Source of the DNA: Aurantiacibacter sp. MUD61
Lineage (GTDB): Bacteria; Pseudomonadota; Alphaproteobacteria; Sphingomonadales; Sphingomonadaceae
Reading direction: 5' to 3'
Assembly (NCBI RefSeq): GCF_027912455.1
Contig: NZ_CP115446.1
Location: 2,069,501 to 2,133,500 of the forward strand
Length of the DNA stretch: 64,000 nucleotides
Position numbers and translations under genes: made by a program
Shown here: positions 1 through 8,482 of the stretch, piece by piece
Numbering within the stretch: the stretch's first letter is position 1
How the letters are laid out: each line of letters opens with the position of its first letter
Notes under the pieces: model-generated
What the model was told of the DNA's origin: nothing
What the model saw: the letters and a program-made list of their open reading frames with translations, nothing else
The model's database searches: none

Positions 1-410
1 CAAGCCGCGCCTTCATGGTCGCCAACATTATGCACGAGCATCACGACTTCGACACCGGTTTTGCGCAATTGCCGCGCGATCCAACCGAGGCACGGGGCGG
101 CGAAGAAAGTCCAGCATGGGATTACTGCAACGTCGCTTCGGTCTGCAATCCTTCGCGCAAGCGTGCGCCAGGTTAGCGGATTAAGCACATCGAGATCGAA
201 GCGGCCTGCGCGGGCTGGCGAAGAAGGATCGGTCCCGTCGTAAGGGCTCTCTCCCGGATAAAAGAATGCCGGATAAAGCCGCTGAAAGGACTCGATTTCG
301 AGCTCGCACTCGGGAATGGTTCCCAGGCCGCCGGCGAGCGCCGCGCTGTGATGCGCAATGCCCCCTCTGAAAGGAGGAACGGGCGCAATCATCGTGACCT
401 TCTGAGACAT
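1..410 (-). CDS. Glycosyltransferase family 4, N-terminal part (truncated by window edge)
   Basis: About 136 residues are visible, starting MSQKVTMIAPVPPFRGGIAH, the first beta strand and glycine-rich loop of a GT-B Rossmann domain. A later VVMLVHNV segment followed by HE is typical of the N-terminal domain of GT4 enzymes. The C-terminal, nucleotide-sugar-binding half lies beyond the window. It is probably a cytoplasmic enzyme that transfers a sugar from a nucleotide donor to a lipid-linked or growing glycan. It is transcribed away from the flippase-like/sulfotransferase pair, with about 140 bases of shared upstream DNA. The acceptor and sugar cannot be read from this part. Confidence 0.8.
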   Translation of the reverse strand, partial: MSQKVTMIAPVPPFRGGIAHHSAALAGGLGTIPECELEIESFQRLYPAFFYPGESPYDGTDPSSPARAGRFDLDVLNPLTWRTLARRIADRSDVAVIPCWTFFAAPCLGWIARQLRKTGVEVVMLVHNVGDHEGAA

Positions 411-551
411 GACTCAGCCTATAGACGAATTGCCTGCAGCCAATCCATTGCCGGCATCGGGTTATGCCGCGCGCAATGCTGTGCACGCGGGATATCGGGA
501 CATCTCATGCATCCCTATTGTATTTTCACCGCGTGACAGGAAAGTCGGTGC

Positions 552-1433
552 ATGGCCTTCGACCGTCTCATCAGCCTGTCCGCTGCGCTTCGTGCGTTTT
601 CCGCGCGTAATCGGATCGCGTTGACGGTCATTGCCGTCCTGCTGTTTGGCGGGGGAATGGTGTGGGCGGTCGGCCAGCTCGATGTGACGCTGGCAAGCTT
701 GGAGTGGCGGCCGTTGCTGGTTGTCGTTCTAGTTTTCGTACCGCTCGATATTGCTCTGTCAGCACTCAACCTTTCCCTACTCGCGAAAATCGTGGACACG
801 CGTATCTCCGCAAAAGACAGCCTGGTGGCGACGGTTATCGGGCGGGTGGCGGAGGTTTTGCCGATCCCTGGTGCGGCTCTGGTGCGCGGCGCGGCCTTGC
901 TTCGCTCAGGCGCCAGCTTCAAAGCCATGATTGGTGTCCTTGCAGTATCCTCGCTCATGACACTCGCGCTCGCGGGAGTGTTCGCGGCCATTCCATTGCT
1001 GCCGAGGGAGCCGTGGTTGGCCTATGTACTGCTGGCAGGCTCAGTGCTCGTATTCATCGGCTCGATGGGATGGGTTGCTCGCAAGGCCGGAGCGGCGATT
1101 GTCAGCGCCATGCTGGCCCTGCGGCTTGGTATCCTCGCCCTTACGACGCTGCGCTTCGTCGCCTGCTTCCTCGTGATAGGTTCCATCGTGCCGGTTCGCG
1201 ATGCGCTGTTGTTCGTTGTTGGTGGGACCGTCACCACATATGTCGGTATCCTGCCCGCAGGGCTGGGCGTGTCCGAAGGGATCAGCGCCGCTTTGGCGTT
1301 GCTCATCGGAGTGCTTCCGGCGGCGGCATTCCTTGCTGCCGCCATCAATAGGTTGTGCGGGCTTGGGGTTGGCGGCGTGATTGCACTTGCGATGATCGCC
1401 ACCGGTGCATACCAGCCGCGGCCAGCAACATGA
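552..1433 (+). CDS. Flippase-like (LPG synthase TM region / UPF0104-type) integral membrane protein
   Basis: A 293-residue protein made almost wholly of hydrophobic segments (roughly residues 22-40, 52-75, 120-150, 155-175, 190-215, 220-245, 250-285). The layout and the C-terminal GILPAGLGVSEG motif resemble the lysylphosphatidylglycerol synthetase transmembrane region family, often annotated as flippase-like and often encoded beside glycosyltransferases. Its stop codon overlaps the start of the next gene in an ATGA arrangement, so the two are translationally coupled. A role in moving or modifying a lipid-linked glycan or phospholipid is inferred from context. There is no catalytic aminoacyl-transferase domain. 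Confidence 0.7.
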   Translation: MAFDRLISLSAALRAFSARNRIALTVIAVLLFGGGMVWAVGQLDVTLASLEWRPLLVVVLVFVPLDIALSALNLSLLAKIVDTRISAKDSLVATVIGRVAEVLPIPGAALVRGAALLRSGASFKAMIGVLAVSSLMTLALAGVFAAIPLLPREPWLAYVLLAGSVLVFIGSMGWVARKAGAAIVSAMLALRLGILALTTLRFVACFLVIGSIVPVRDALLFVVGGTVTTYVGILPAGLGVSEGISAALALLIGVLPAAAFLAAAINRLCGLGVGGVIALAMIATGAYQPRPAT

Positions 1434-2341
1434 GCAAGGATCTCGTCTTCATCGCCTCCGGTGGCCGCACCGGAACGACCTTTTTCGGCGAAAGGCTGGA
1501 AGAGGTCATCGACAATTGCTGGTCAGAGCATGAGCCCGACGTGCTGGTTCGCGATCCTAGGGTAAGTTGGCCGCGCATTCGGCGGTTCGGACTCTACCAC
1601 ATGGTCATCGGACGGCTGTTGGGCCGTTCGGGCCTCCGCGCGATCGGTCACAAGCTCATGGCGGGCGAAATCAGTGAGGAGACGGCCATTGCGCGGCTGC
1701 AGGATCAACGCGCCGATTACATCGCCTCGATCACCGAGCCGCTGCTTGTCGAAAGCAGTCTGCGCTATTGGATGGTCGCGCCGGTCCTTCACAAGGCATT
1801 CCCTGGCAGCCGTTTGATCGGCGTGGTCCGCGATCCTCGCGACTGGGTGGAAAGCTGGGTGCGCCACCAGCCGGACCGGCATACCCCCGGGTTCGTGCAA
1901 TGGTTCCCGCTCGGCCCGTTCACGCCAAAGGAAATCGGCGATGATGAGTGGGTGGAGGAATGGCCATCACTCGATCGGTTTGGTCGACTGGCATGGGACT
2001 GGCGCTGTATCACGCAGCGACTGGAAGAGGCTGCTGCACTGTCGAAGGATGTCCGTGTGTTCCGCTTCGAAAGCCTTTTCGGTGAAGACACGAGTCATGT
2101 TGAAGAGCTGGTCGATTTCGCCGCTTTCGACGGGAAATATCCGGTCGGCGATCTGTCTGGTTTCACCGGGAAAGTTGCCAATGCGAGTAGGGGTCCTCGA
2201 CGCGATTGGCCCGACTGGCCCGACCGCGATGTCATGCTGATCGAGCGCCTTTGCGGGGACCAGATGCGGCGGTACGGCTACGGGCTTGAACCCGAATGGC
2301 AAGAGCGAGTGGCGCAGGCGCAAAGTGCTGCTTCAGTCTAG
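1430..2341 (+). CDS. PAPS-dependent sulfotransferase family protein
   Basis: A 303-residue protein beginning MSKDLVFIASGGRTGTTFF. The SGGRTGTT stretch at residues 10-17 is the 5'-phosphosulfate-binding loop of sulfotransferases, and VVRDPRDWVESW near 132-143 is the 3'-phosphate-binding motif with its Arg and Ser. The family moves sulfate from PAPS to a hydroxyl of a carbohydrate, lipid or peptide. The start overlaps the stop of the flippase-like gene by four bases, and a longer upstream in-frame start is rejected because it would run through that gene. With glycosyltransferases on both sides, a surface glycan or glycolipid is the likely substrate. The exact acceptor is unknown. Confidence 0.8.
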   Translation: MSKDLVFIASGGRTGTTFFGERLEEVIDNCWSEHEPDVLVRDPRVSWPRIRRFGLYHMVIGRLLGRSGLRAIGHKLMAGEISEETAIARLQDQRADYIASITEPLLVESSLRYWMVAPVLHKAFPGSRLIGVVRDPRDWVESWVRHQPDRHTPGFVQWFPLGPFTPKEIGDDEWVEEWPSLDRFGRLAWDWRCITQRLEEAAALSKDVRVFRFESLFGEDTSHVEELVDFAAFDGKYPVGDLSGFTGKVANASRGPRRDWPDWPDRDVMLIERLCGDQMRRYGYGLEPEWQERVAQAQSAASV

Positions 2342-4023
2342 AAGCCGACAAAAATCGGGCCCTGTGAGAGCGGCTCGCGCGGGCCGCCTGCCGCGCTTGA
2401 CCACACCAGGCTCGCATCGGCCGAAGCGTCGACTTCCACAGCGTATTTTCCGCGATCAATCTGGACGCGTTCGCCGATCTCATGCCGCTGGCCATCGAGG
2501 GTTATCGCATTGTCAAGAACAGAGTATTCTCCGGGAACAAGGAATTCGACTTCGCTGAGCGAGGCACCAGCATCGAATTGCTTTCCGGCGGCGTAGATGA
2601 ACGGCGAAACCGCCACGTAATTCTCGCGCAAGGCAGCCGTATCGGGCGGCAGAAGAACGCCATCGTCACCGTGCTGCATGAAGGCATGAATACCTTCCCA
2701 ATTGCCCAGCAGCAGCGGCACCGTCTCGCGCTCCATCGCCATGCGATAGACAGATTCTCCTCCGCTACGGTAGCGATGCATGCCCCATGGCGTCATGAAG
2801 CGATTGGCCTTGGGCCAGCTTCCCATCATGAAGTTATGGTCGAAATAGGTGACCGGTTGCGGGAACAGCTCGCGCACGTTGCTTTCCAACTGGCGCTGAC
2901 GGTCGATGATTTGCCGATCCTCAACCGCGAAAACGCTGAGAGCTATTCCCGCGAGCGCAGCTGTGATGAGCACGCCTGAAAGCCTCCGTCGGGCCCACTC
3001 CAATGCCGGGACACAGCCAACGGCGACCGGTGCAAGGATGTAAGCATACAGATAGGCGGCGGAATTCGTATAGAAAAAGGGGGTGAACACCGGAAACCAA
3101 AGGCCCAAGAGCGCGATCTTTTCAGGCAGCGACCTCTCGGAGCGTTTGAGCAGGAAAGGCGCTGCGATCACCGCGATCGTGAAGATTGGCGCAAGCATCA
3201 TCGCCTTCACTGCCATACTTCCATAAGGGGGCAGGCCGAGGAAGAACATCCAGCTTAGCGAATCGGCCAGCAGGGACGGCGGAGCGTTTACGGACTGCGA
3301 ACCGCCGGTAACTGCGCTGCTGTGCCAGAAGAACAGCGCTGCGAAGCAGGCGAGGGCCGCAATCCCGCACGCTGCGATCCGCACAAATGTGCCGCGTTTT
3401 TTCTGCGCATTCAGCAATCGCATGGTGGCGATCGCGGCGAAAGCAGGGAGGTAAAGAACTGCCTTGATCGTCACCATACCAGCGATCCCGGCGAACAAGC
3501 CGAACAGCACAATGCTTTTCCAGTCCAGTTTACTCCGGACAAGAACCGCGAGCGCTCCGACCAGCAGGCATGCTGCCATCGGATCGACCCGGAACGACAT
3601 ACCGTGTTGCAAGACATATCCAGCGGAAAGATAAAGCAGTGGGACGAACACGGCAGTCGCGCAGTCGGTAAAGCGGCGCGCGATCACATAGAGCCCCGCC
3701 AGCGTGCCTATTTCAAAGAGCATCATTACCAAGCGCGCGGCGACGATATGATCGACATTGCTGCCGAAAAGGCCGGGCAGCCAAAAGAATATGCGCGTGT
3801 TGAACGTTTGCAACGGGCTATCAAGCTCGCCTTCGGCGAATGCAGCGACCTGATGGTAAAAGAAAAATTCGTCCCAATTTATCGCGCGGGTAAATGTCAT
3901 GCTCGCCTGCACCACCAGCAAGACGACGAGCGCGACGAGTGGCCAAAACCGCGCATCGGATGATGCTGACGAAGCCGCGGGTGCCGTTTCGGGCAGCGTC
4001 GCTGCCATCGCGGCGCTGCTCAC
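2338..4023 (-). CDS. Membrane glycosyltransferase of the GT-C fold (ArnT/PMT-like)
   Basis: A 561-residue protein with a short cytoplasmic tail, a first membrane segment at about 27-45, then INWDEFFFYH at residues 48-57. An acidic pair right after the first membrane helix is the hallmark catalytic loop of GT-C enzymes using polyprenyl-phosphate sugars. Some 10-11 further hydrophobic segments follow, ending in a soluble C-terminal domain of about 150 residues. The start is GTG, overlapping the stop of the upstream family 2 glycosyltransferase (GTGA); an ATG five codons in is the alternative. This is the expected pairing: the family 2 enzyme makes a polyprenyl-P-sugar and the GT-C enzyme uses it on the periplasmic side. 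The stop overlaps the sulfotransferase stop tail to tail. Confidence 0.75.
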   Translation of the reverse strand: MSSAAMAATLPETAPAASSASSDARFWPLVALVVLLVVQASMTFTRAINWDEFFFYHQVAAFAEGELDSPLQTFNTRIFFWLPGLFGSNVDHIVAARLVMMLFEIGTLAGLYVIARRFTDCATAVFVPLLYLSAGYVLQHGMSFRVDPMAACLLVGALAVLVRSKLDWKSIVLFGLFAGIAGMVTIKAVLYLPAFAAIATMRLLNAQKKRGTFVRIAACGIAALACFAALFFWHSSAVTGGSQSVNAPPSLLADSLSWMFFLGLPPYGSMAVKAMMLAPIFTIAVIAAPFLLKRSERSLPEKIALLGLWFPVFTPFFYTNSAAYLYAYILAPVAVGCVPALEWARRRLSGVLITAALAGIALSVFAVEDRQIIDRQRQLESNVRELFPQPVTYFDHNFMMGSWPKANRFMTPWGMHRYRSGGESVYRMAMERETVPLLLGNWEGIHAFMQHGDDGVLLPPDTAALRENYVAVSPFIYAAGKQFDAGASLSEVEFLVPGEYSVLDNAITLDGQRHEIGERVQIDRGKYAVEVDASADASLVWSSAAGGPREPLSQGPIFVGF

Positions 4024-5021
4024 GAGGCGCGCTTTCGGCTCGTTTGCACTTCATCCATGCGGCTCGCCTGCAGATCCGAAATGCGGTCTTCCAGGGCGCG
4101 TGTCCGCGCGAGGTTATCTTCGATCAGCTTGCGGTTGGCGGCGATGAGATCGGCGACCATGCCAAGGATGGCGACCAGCGTGCCGAGCACCAGCAGCGCA
4201 CCGCCGATGACGAGCGACTGGATATGTCCGCTCCCGTCTCCTTGGGCGACAAACCATAGGAAACGCAGGATCGGCAGCAGTCCGATAAAAGCGATCAGCG
4301 ATCCCGTGCCAACAAAGGCGCGCAGCGGTTTGTGCGCGGTAAAGGCGCGGGCCATCGTGATGCCGGTTTGCACGATAAAGCGCGGGATCGACTTGAAGAG
4401 GCGGCTAGGACGAACGGCGGCATGGGTGCGCACCGGCACCGTCAGGATCGCCATCTTCTTGCGACCCGCCTGGATCAGCATGTCGGTGGTGTAGGAGAAT
4501 TCGGTGGTTATATTGATGCGCTGCGCAGCTTCGCGGCTGATGGCGCGAAAACCGCTGACCGCATCGGTCACTTTCGTGCCTGCGAGCGATTGCACCACGC
4601 CCGATCCCACACGCTGCATGAGGCGCTTGGCACGCGAGAAGTGCGCATTGTCTGCAACGCCGCGGTCCCCGATCACGATGTCCGCGCGGCCTTCGACCAC
4701 CGGAGCGACAAGCGCAGCGATATCCGCGCCCTCATATTGTCCGTCACCATCCGTGTTGACGATAATATCCGCGCCTTCAGACAATGCCTTGTCCACGCCC
4801 GAGCGGAAAGCGGCAGCCAAGCCGCGATTGCGCCGATGGCTCACCACGTGATGCGCGCCGAACTGACGGGCGACCACGGCCGTCCCGTCGCTGGAGCCAT
4901 CGTCCACCACCAGAAATTCGATCACATCGACGCCCGGAATGCGTCGTGGAAGCCGCGCGAGCGTCTCTGGCAGGCTTTCCGCCTCGTTCAGACACGGGAT
5001 CTGGATGATCAGTTTAACCAC
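4020..5021 (-). CDS. Family 2 glycosyltransferase, polyprenyl-phosphate sugar transferase type
   Basis: A 333-residue protein. A GT-A domain occupies roughly residues 1-235, with LVVDDGSSDG (37-46) binding the nucleotide and TDGDGQY (90-96) as the metal-binding DxD region. Two membrane helices (about 240-262 and 275-300) and a coiled C-terminal tail follow. This is the layout of GtrB/dolichyl-phosphate-mannose-synthase-like enzymes. The GTG start at 5021 is chosen because GGAGA lies just upstream and homologues begin directly with VKLIIQIPCLNE; an in-frame extension to 5171 has no family similarity. It is translationally coupled to the downstream GT-C gene, which probably uses its product. 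Confidence 0.85.
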   Translation of the reverse strand: MVKLIIQIPCLNEAESLPETLARLPRRIPGVDVIEFLVVDDGSSDGTAVVARQFGAHHVVSHRRNRGLAAAFRSGVDKALSEGADIIVNTDGDGQYEGADIAALVAPVVEGRADIVIGDRGVADNAHFSRAKRLMQRVGSGVVQSLAGTKVTDAVSGFRAISREAAQRINITTEFSYTTDMLIQAGRKKMAILTVPVRTHAAVRPSRLFKSIPRFIVQTGITMARAFTAHKPLRAFVGTGSLIAFIGLLPILRFLWFVAQGDGSGHIQSLVIGGALLVLGTLVAILGMVADLIAANRKLIEDNLARTRALEDRISDLQASRMDEVQTSRKRAS

Positions 5022-5195
5022 GCTGTCTCCACGCAAAAACGAACCCCTGCGGGGCCGTGCATAGGTTTCTGTTAAGCATGACCGTTTAAGGCTTCGTAAA
5101 CTTGGCGAGAGCGCATCGGGCGGATTATTCGTTTGATGCGCGCTGCCAGCGGGCCTAGTGGCCAGCGGCAATCATCGCGGCAGGGTTCTCATCGC

Positions 5196-6122
5196 ATGCA
5201 ACAATCGGACAAGGCCGGACTGGTCTTCGCACTGGCGGGCTTCGTCCTGCTGTCGATTGGCGACGCGATCGTGAAAAGCATTGCCGATGAATGGACGCCC
5301 ACGGCGCTTGCCGCTTTCCGCTACTCGCTGGGCTTTGCCGCGCTGTCTGGTCTGCTGGCCTATAAGGAGGGCGGGGCACCGTTTCGCACCATTCCGAGGC
5401 CCGCCATCCAAGCGATGCGCGGACTGGGCGTGGGGATCGCGACGCTCGCCTTCTTCGGCAGCGTGTGGCTGATGCCACTGGCAGATGCCGTCGCGATCAC
5501 GTTCACCCAGCCGATGATCACAGCGCTGTTGGCGAGCGTATTTCTGGGCGAACGCCTGCGCGCCTCCACCATCATCGCCACCATAGTGGCCTTCATCGGT
5601 GTGCTGATCATCCTGCGGCCCAATTTCGCGGAAATCGGATTTGCAGCGCTTTTGCCGGTGCTCTGCGCTTTTGGAATGGCGGTGCTGATGACGGCAAACC
5701 GGGCTGCACGGGGAGCAGGGAGTTCGCTCGCGGCGCAAGTCTATGTCGCGGGCGGAGCGGCTGTCGTGCTGGTGAGCGCAGCGGTGCTGGGCGAGGCGAG
5801 CGGATATGCTGCTGTCGATTTCTACTGGCCCGAATGGCACGTGATGGCCCGCGCAGCCTGCGTGGCGGTAACGGCAACATGCGCGCACTGGCTGATTTTC
5901 ATGGGCACGCAGCGCGCCGGTGCCGCCACCATCGCGCCAATGACCTATGTGCAGATCCTCGTCGCGACGACGCTCGCATGGATTTTCTTCAACGAAGCAC
6001 CGGACGCGATTGCAATGGGCGGCGCGGCGCTCATCATCGGGTCGGGATTGTGGCTCTGGTATTTGGGCAGGCGGCGGGACGCGGCTTCCAGCACGGTCAG
6101 TCGCGGCGTATCCAGGCGGTAA
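5196..6122 (+). CDS. DMT superfamily transporter (EamA domains)
   Basis: A 308-residue protein with ten predicted membrane helices arranged as two EamA repeats, starting MQQSDKAGLVFALAGFVLLS. The first repeat ends with LADAVAITFTQPMITALLA and the second with GAATIAPMTYVQILVAT, both standard EamA signatures. The family exports small metabolites; the substrate cannot be predicted. A longer in-frame start at 5133 is rejected because the extra residues are not membrane-like. It ends 26 bases inside the convergent membrane glycosyltransferase gene. Confidence 0.85.
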   Translation: MQQSDKAGLVFALAGFVLLSIGDAIVKSIADEWTPTALAAFRYSLGFAALSGLLAYKEGGAPFRTIPRPAIQAMRGLGVGIATLAFFGSVWLMPLADAVAITFTQPMITALLASVFLGERLRASTIIATIVAFIGVLIILRPNFAEIGFAALLPVLCAFGMAVLMTANRAARGAGSSLAAQVYVAGGAAVVLVSAAVLGEASGYAAVDFYWPEWHVMARAACVAVTATCAHWLIFMGTQRAGAATIAPMTYVQILVATTLAWIFFNEAPDAIAMGGAALIIGSGLWLWYLGRRRDAASSTVSRGVSRR

Positions 6123-7587
6123 GCGTCCGATCATGCATTTCGACCGAAAGACGCTGTTCATAGTCACTGGCAAGCGCGGCTTCGACCAGCGCCGTTGCCT
6201 CTTCATTCTGGATGGTCATCGGGCGACTGGCGGTAACTATCGCGCCGGGACGGTTAGCCAGAATGCGTGCGACTTCCTCGCTCTGCGAAACCTCCACCGC
6301 ATTTACCTCGAGAGCATTGTTCAAATGGTCGGGATAGACATAACGCGTGGGCACACAGCTATTCGTCATCCGGTAGAGCGCGGTCGGGCCATCCCAGAGC
6401 CACAGGCAATTGCTCTCGGCATCCACATGCGGAGCGATGACGCTGGCGAGCTGCTCAGCCGCGGCGCGTTCTTCCAGCGACGTCTGTCGCCGGTCGGGAA
6501 TGGAAAGCAGCGCAAGAAAAGCCATGGCTAGCAGGATGCCGGGCACCGCGCGAAGCGGGCTCTGGCGATCCAGCATGGGAAGCGCGACCAGCGCGGCAGG
6601 CGCTGCCATCGCCGCGTAGTAATAGAGGTACACCGTCCCCGGAAGAAGGACGCTGGCAAGGCTCGACACTGCCCAGCCGCAAAAGAACAGCCAGTCGCGA
6701 AACGGATCGGGCGCGCGCATGCGGAATGCGCCATAAATACCGCCGACGACCAGCAGCGCGATAGGAAGGACACCCAGCGCGTGATCACCGCCCCAGCGGC
6801 CTTGCGGTGCAGGTGTGCGGTCGAAAAAGGACAGGAAGTTGGCGAACATGAATGCGTCGAAATCGCCAACAGCGGCATAGAATGCGGCGACCAGCAGCGT
6901 CGGCAAGAGCCCCATGAGTGCAAAACCCGCGCCAAGGCCGATCAGGCGAGGCAAGGCCGTGCCGCGCTTGTGCTCTACCCACAGCGCGTAAAGGCCGAAG
7001 AACAGGCACTGCGGCACCACGGTGTATTTGACCTGCAGCGCGATACCGCCGAGCAGCATGGCCATCATCGCGCGCCGCGTGAAATGCGGGTGATCGGCAT
7101 CGATCAGCAGCGCCACCATGCCCAGCATCAGCGGCAGGAAGAAAACTTCGCTTTGCCCGGAATAGCTGGCGTAAGCGCACAGCAGCATGGTCGAAATGGC
7201 GGCGGCAAGCCATGCGGAGAGGCGACCGACAAGCCGGCGCGCTAGCATGTAGACCAGCGCGGCACCAGCAAAGGCGAACAGCGTGGCGACAATCTGATAG
7301 GCGAGGGGGCCGGGGCCGAACAGCGAATGCGCCACAGCGAAAATGGCAAACAGGCCAAAGGGCTTGCGATCCCACCAGTCGACGAACGGCAATTCGCCTT
7401 CGGTCATGCGCCAACCGATGAAGCTGTACAGCTGCTCATCGAAATCGGCGACCGGATCGCCAAACCAGATGCCGCGCGTCAGCAGCACCAGAGCGCCGAG
7501 CAGCACAAGCGCCAGCGCATCGCCGCGCAGCAACGCCGCAATATTGCCGGTCTTGCTTGCAGTTGTGCTGGCTGCCACCACCGTCAT
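6097..7587 (-). CDS. Membrane glycosyltransferase family 39-like protein
   Basis: A 496-residue protein with about eleven hydrophobic segments. After the first helix it has VADFDEQLYSF, the acidic catalytic-loop pattern of GT-C enzymes, followed by a conserved-looking LPFVDWWDRKPFG loop. The C-terminal 120 residues are soluble and probably periplasmic. It likely transfers sugar from a polyprenyl-phosphate donor. The start at 7587 (MTVVAAS) is a guess: no strong ribosome-binding site precedes it, and an in-frame ATG at 7626 is also possible. It lacks an adjacent family 2 partner, so it may share the donor made by the gene at 4020-5021. Confidence 0.7.
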   Translation of the reverse strand: MTVVAASTTASKTGNIAALLRGDALALVLLGALVLLTRGIWFGDPVADFDEQLYSFIGWRMTEGELPFVDWWDRKPFGLFAIFAVAHSLFGPGPLAYQIVATLFAFAGAALVYMLARRLVGRLSAWLAAAISTMLLCAYASYSGQSEVFFLPLMLGMVALLIDADHPHFTRRAMMAMLLGGIALQVKYTVVPQCLFFGLYALWVEHKRGTALPRLIGLGAGFALMGLLPTLLVAAFYAAVGDFDAFMFANFLSFFDRTPAPQGRWGGDHALGVLPIALLVVGGIYGAFRMRAPDPFRDWLFFCGWAVSSLASVLLPGTVYLYYYAAMAAPAALVALPMLDRQSPLRAVPGILLAMAFLALLSIPDRRQTSLEERAAAEQLASVIAPHVDAESNCLWLWDGPTALYRMTNSCVPTRYVYPDHLNNALEVNAVEVSQSEEVARILANRPGAIVTASRPMTIQNEEATALVEAALASDYEQRLSVEMHDRTLTAWIRRD

Positions 7588-7641
7588 CGTGCAGAGTCTT
7601 TCATCGCATCCGCTTTGGCCAATCATGGTTAAGAAAGCTTT

Positions 7642-7743
7642 ATGAAGCTCGGACCGTATCGGGGTTTCGATGCTGAAGCGGCTGTCGAAAGTCCGCTTAA
7701 ATACCTGCGCAAAATGATTTCACGCGAAGGCGAGCGAAGGTAA
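7642..7743 (+). CDS. Possible 33-residue small protein
   Basis: A short ATG-to-TAA frame fills the gap between the divergent glycosyltransferase and the SGNH gene and ends 12 bases before the latter's GTG start. The product begins MKLGPYRGFDAEAAVESPLK and ends in a basic tail. A weak AAGAAAG purine stretch precedes the ATG. Codon choice looks similar to neighbours, but the frame is too short to judge and I recognise no family. It could be a small co-translated protein, a gene remnant or chance. Confidence 0.25.
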   Translation: MKLGPYRGFDAEAAVESPLKYLRKMISREGERR

Positions 7744-7755
7744 GGTGTCAGTATT

Positions 7756-8397
7756 GTGCTCTCCAGACTACGACGTTCGATGATTGTCCTAGCTAGCGTA
7801 GCTTTCGCTCTTGCGGCTACGCTCATACTCTTCTCTGCCTGGGCAATCGCATCGCACTCCGGCCGGCCCGGAGACATTGCGCGCACGGCCCTTCATCTGG
7901 TGAAGGCACCACTCGCGCGGCAAATGGTCATCGGGGACAGCCGCGTGTTTCAGGCACCCGAGCCCGCAACTGCCCAATTCGTTGGCTATGGCGGCGCAAC
8001 ATTCGAAAGCGTCAGCCGAATCAGCCGCGTGCTGTGTGCAATCCATGATGGGCCGGTTACGATCGCGCTTGGCGTAAACGATGCAAACACAAGGCATATC
8101 GATATCGCGGCAAGCGAGGCGGCGATGGCGCAGCTTGTTGAAGACTGCGCGAGACCCGGCCTAACCTTGGCGAAAATTTGGCCTATCGAGGTGGATCGTC
8201 GCCCACATGGCAGTAAATTCGATGTAGAAGCGATCACCAGATTGAACGAAACCATGAGTGAACTGGCCCAAAGCAAGGCGCTTGATGTCTTGCCTGCGCC
8301 CAGACTTGAGACTGGCTTCACCGAGGACGGAATTCATTTCACGCCGCAAGTGTCCGCCTCCTTTGGGCGATGGTTGATCGGCGAACCGGCCGAGTGA
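7756..8397 (+). CDS. SGNH/GDSL-type hydrolase-like protein, membrane-anchored
   Basis: A 213-residue protein with an N-terminal membrane helix (about 9-32), then blocks typical of SGNH enzymes: IGDSRV with Ser62 (block I), GYGGAT at 78-82 (block II), GVND at 106-109 (block III, oxyanion Asn) and DGIHFT with Asp191 and His194 (block V). Family members act as esterases or acyltransferases, often on surface polysaccharide. A periplasmic role in O-acetylation or de-acylation of the local glycan is an inference. The start is GTG; an ATG eight codons later is an alternative. Confidence 0.65.
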   Translation: MLSRLRRSMIVLASVAFALAATLILFSAWAIASHSGRPGDIARTALHLVKAPLARQMVIGDSRVFQAPEPATAQFVGYGGATFESVSRISRVLCAIHDGPVTIALGVNDANTRHIDIAASEAAMAQLVEDCARPGLTLAKIWPIEVDRRPHGSKFDVEAITRLNETMSELAQSKALDVLPAPRLETGFTEDGIHFTPQVSASFGRWLIGEPAE

Positions 8398-8405
8398 CTG
8401 GCACG

Positions 8406-8434
8406 AAAAAGGGCGCCGAATCCGGCGCCCTTTA
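8406..8434. terminator. Bidirectional intrinsic terminator
   Basis: An inverted repeat GGGCGCC (8411-8417) / GGCGCCC (8424-8430) with a 6-base loop is flanked by an A run on the left and TTT on the right. It sits between the convergent SGNH and prolyl oligopeptidase genes and can end transcription from both sides. Confidence 0.75.
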
Positions 8435-8482
8435 ATGTGTTGAAGCCGTAACGACTACGGCCCGACATTTTCTCCTGATGGA

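Noticed and set aside
409..624. 71-codon plus-strand frame whose ATG overlaps the GT4 start
   Set aside because: It overlaps the start of the flippase-like gene in another frame, has no ribosome-binding site and its product has no family pattern; the region is better read as a divergent promoter.
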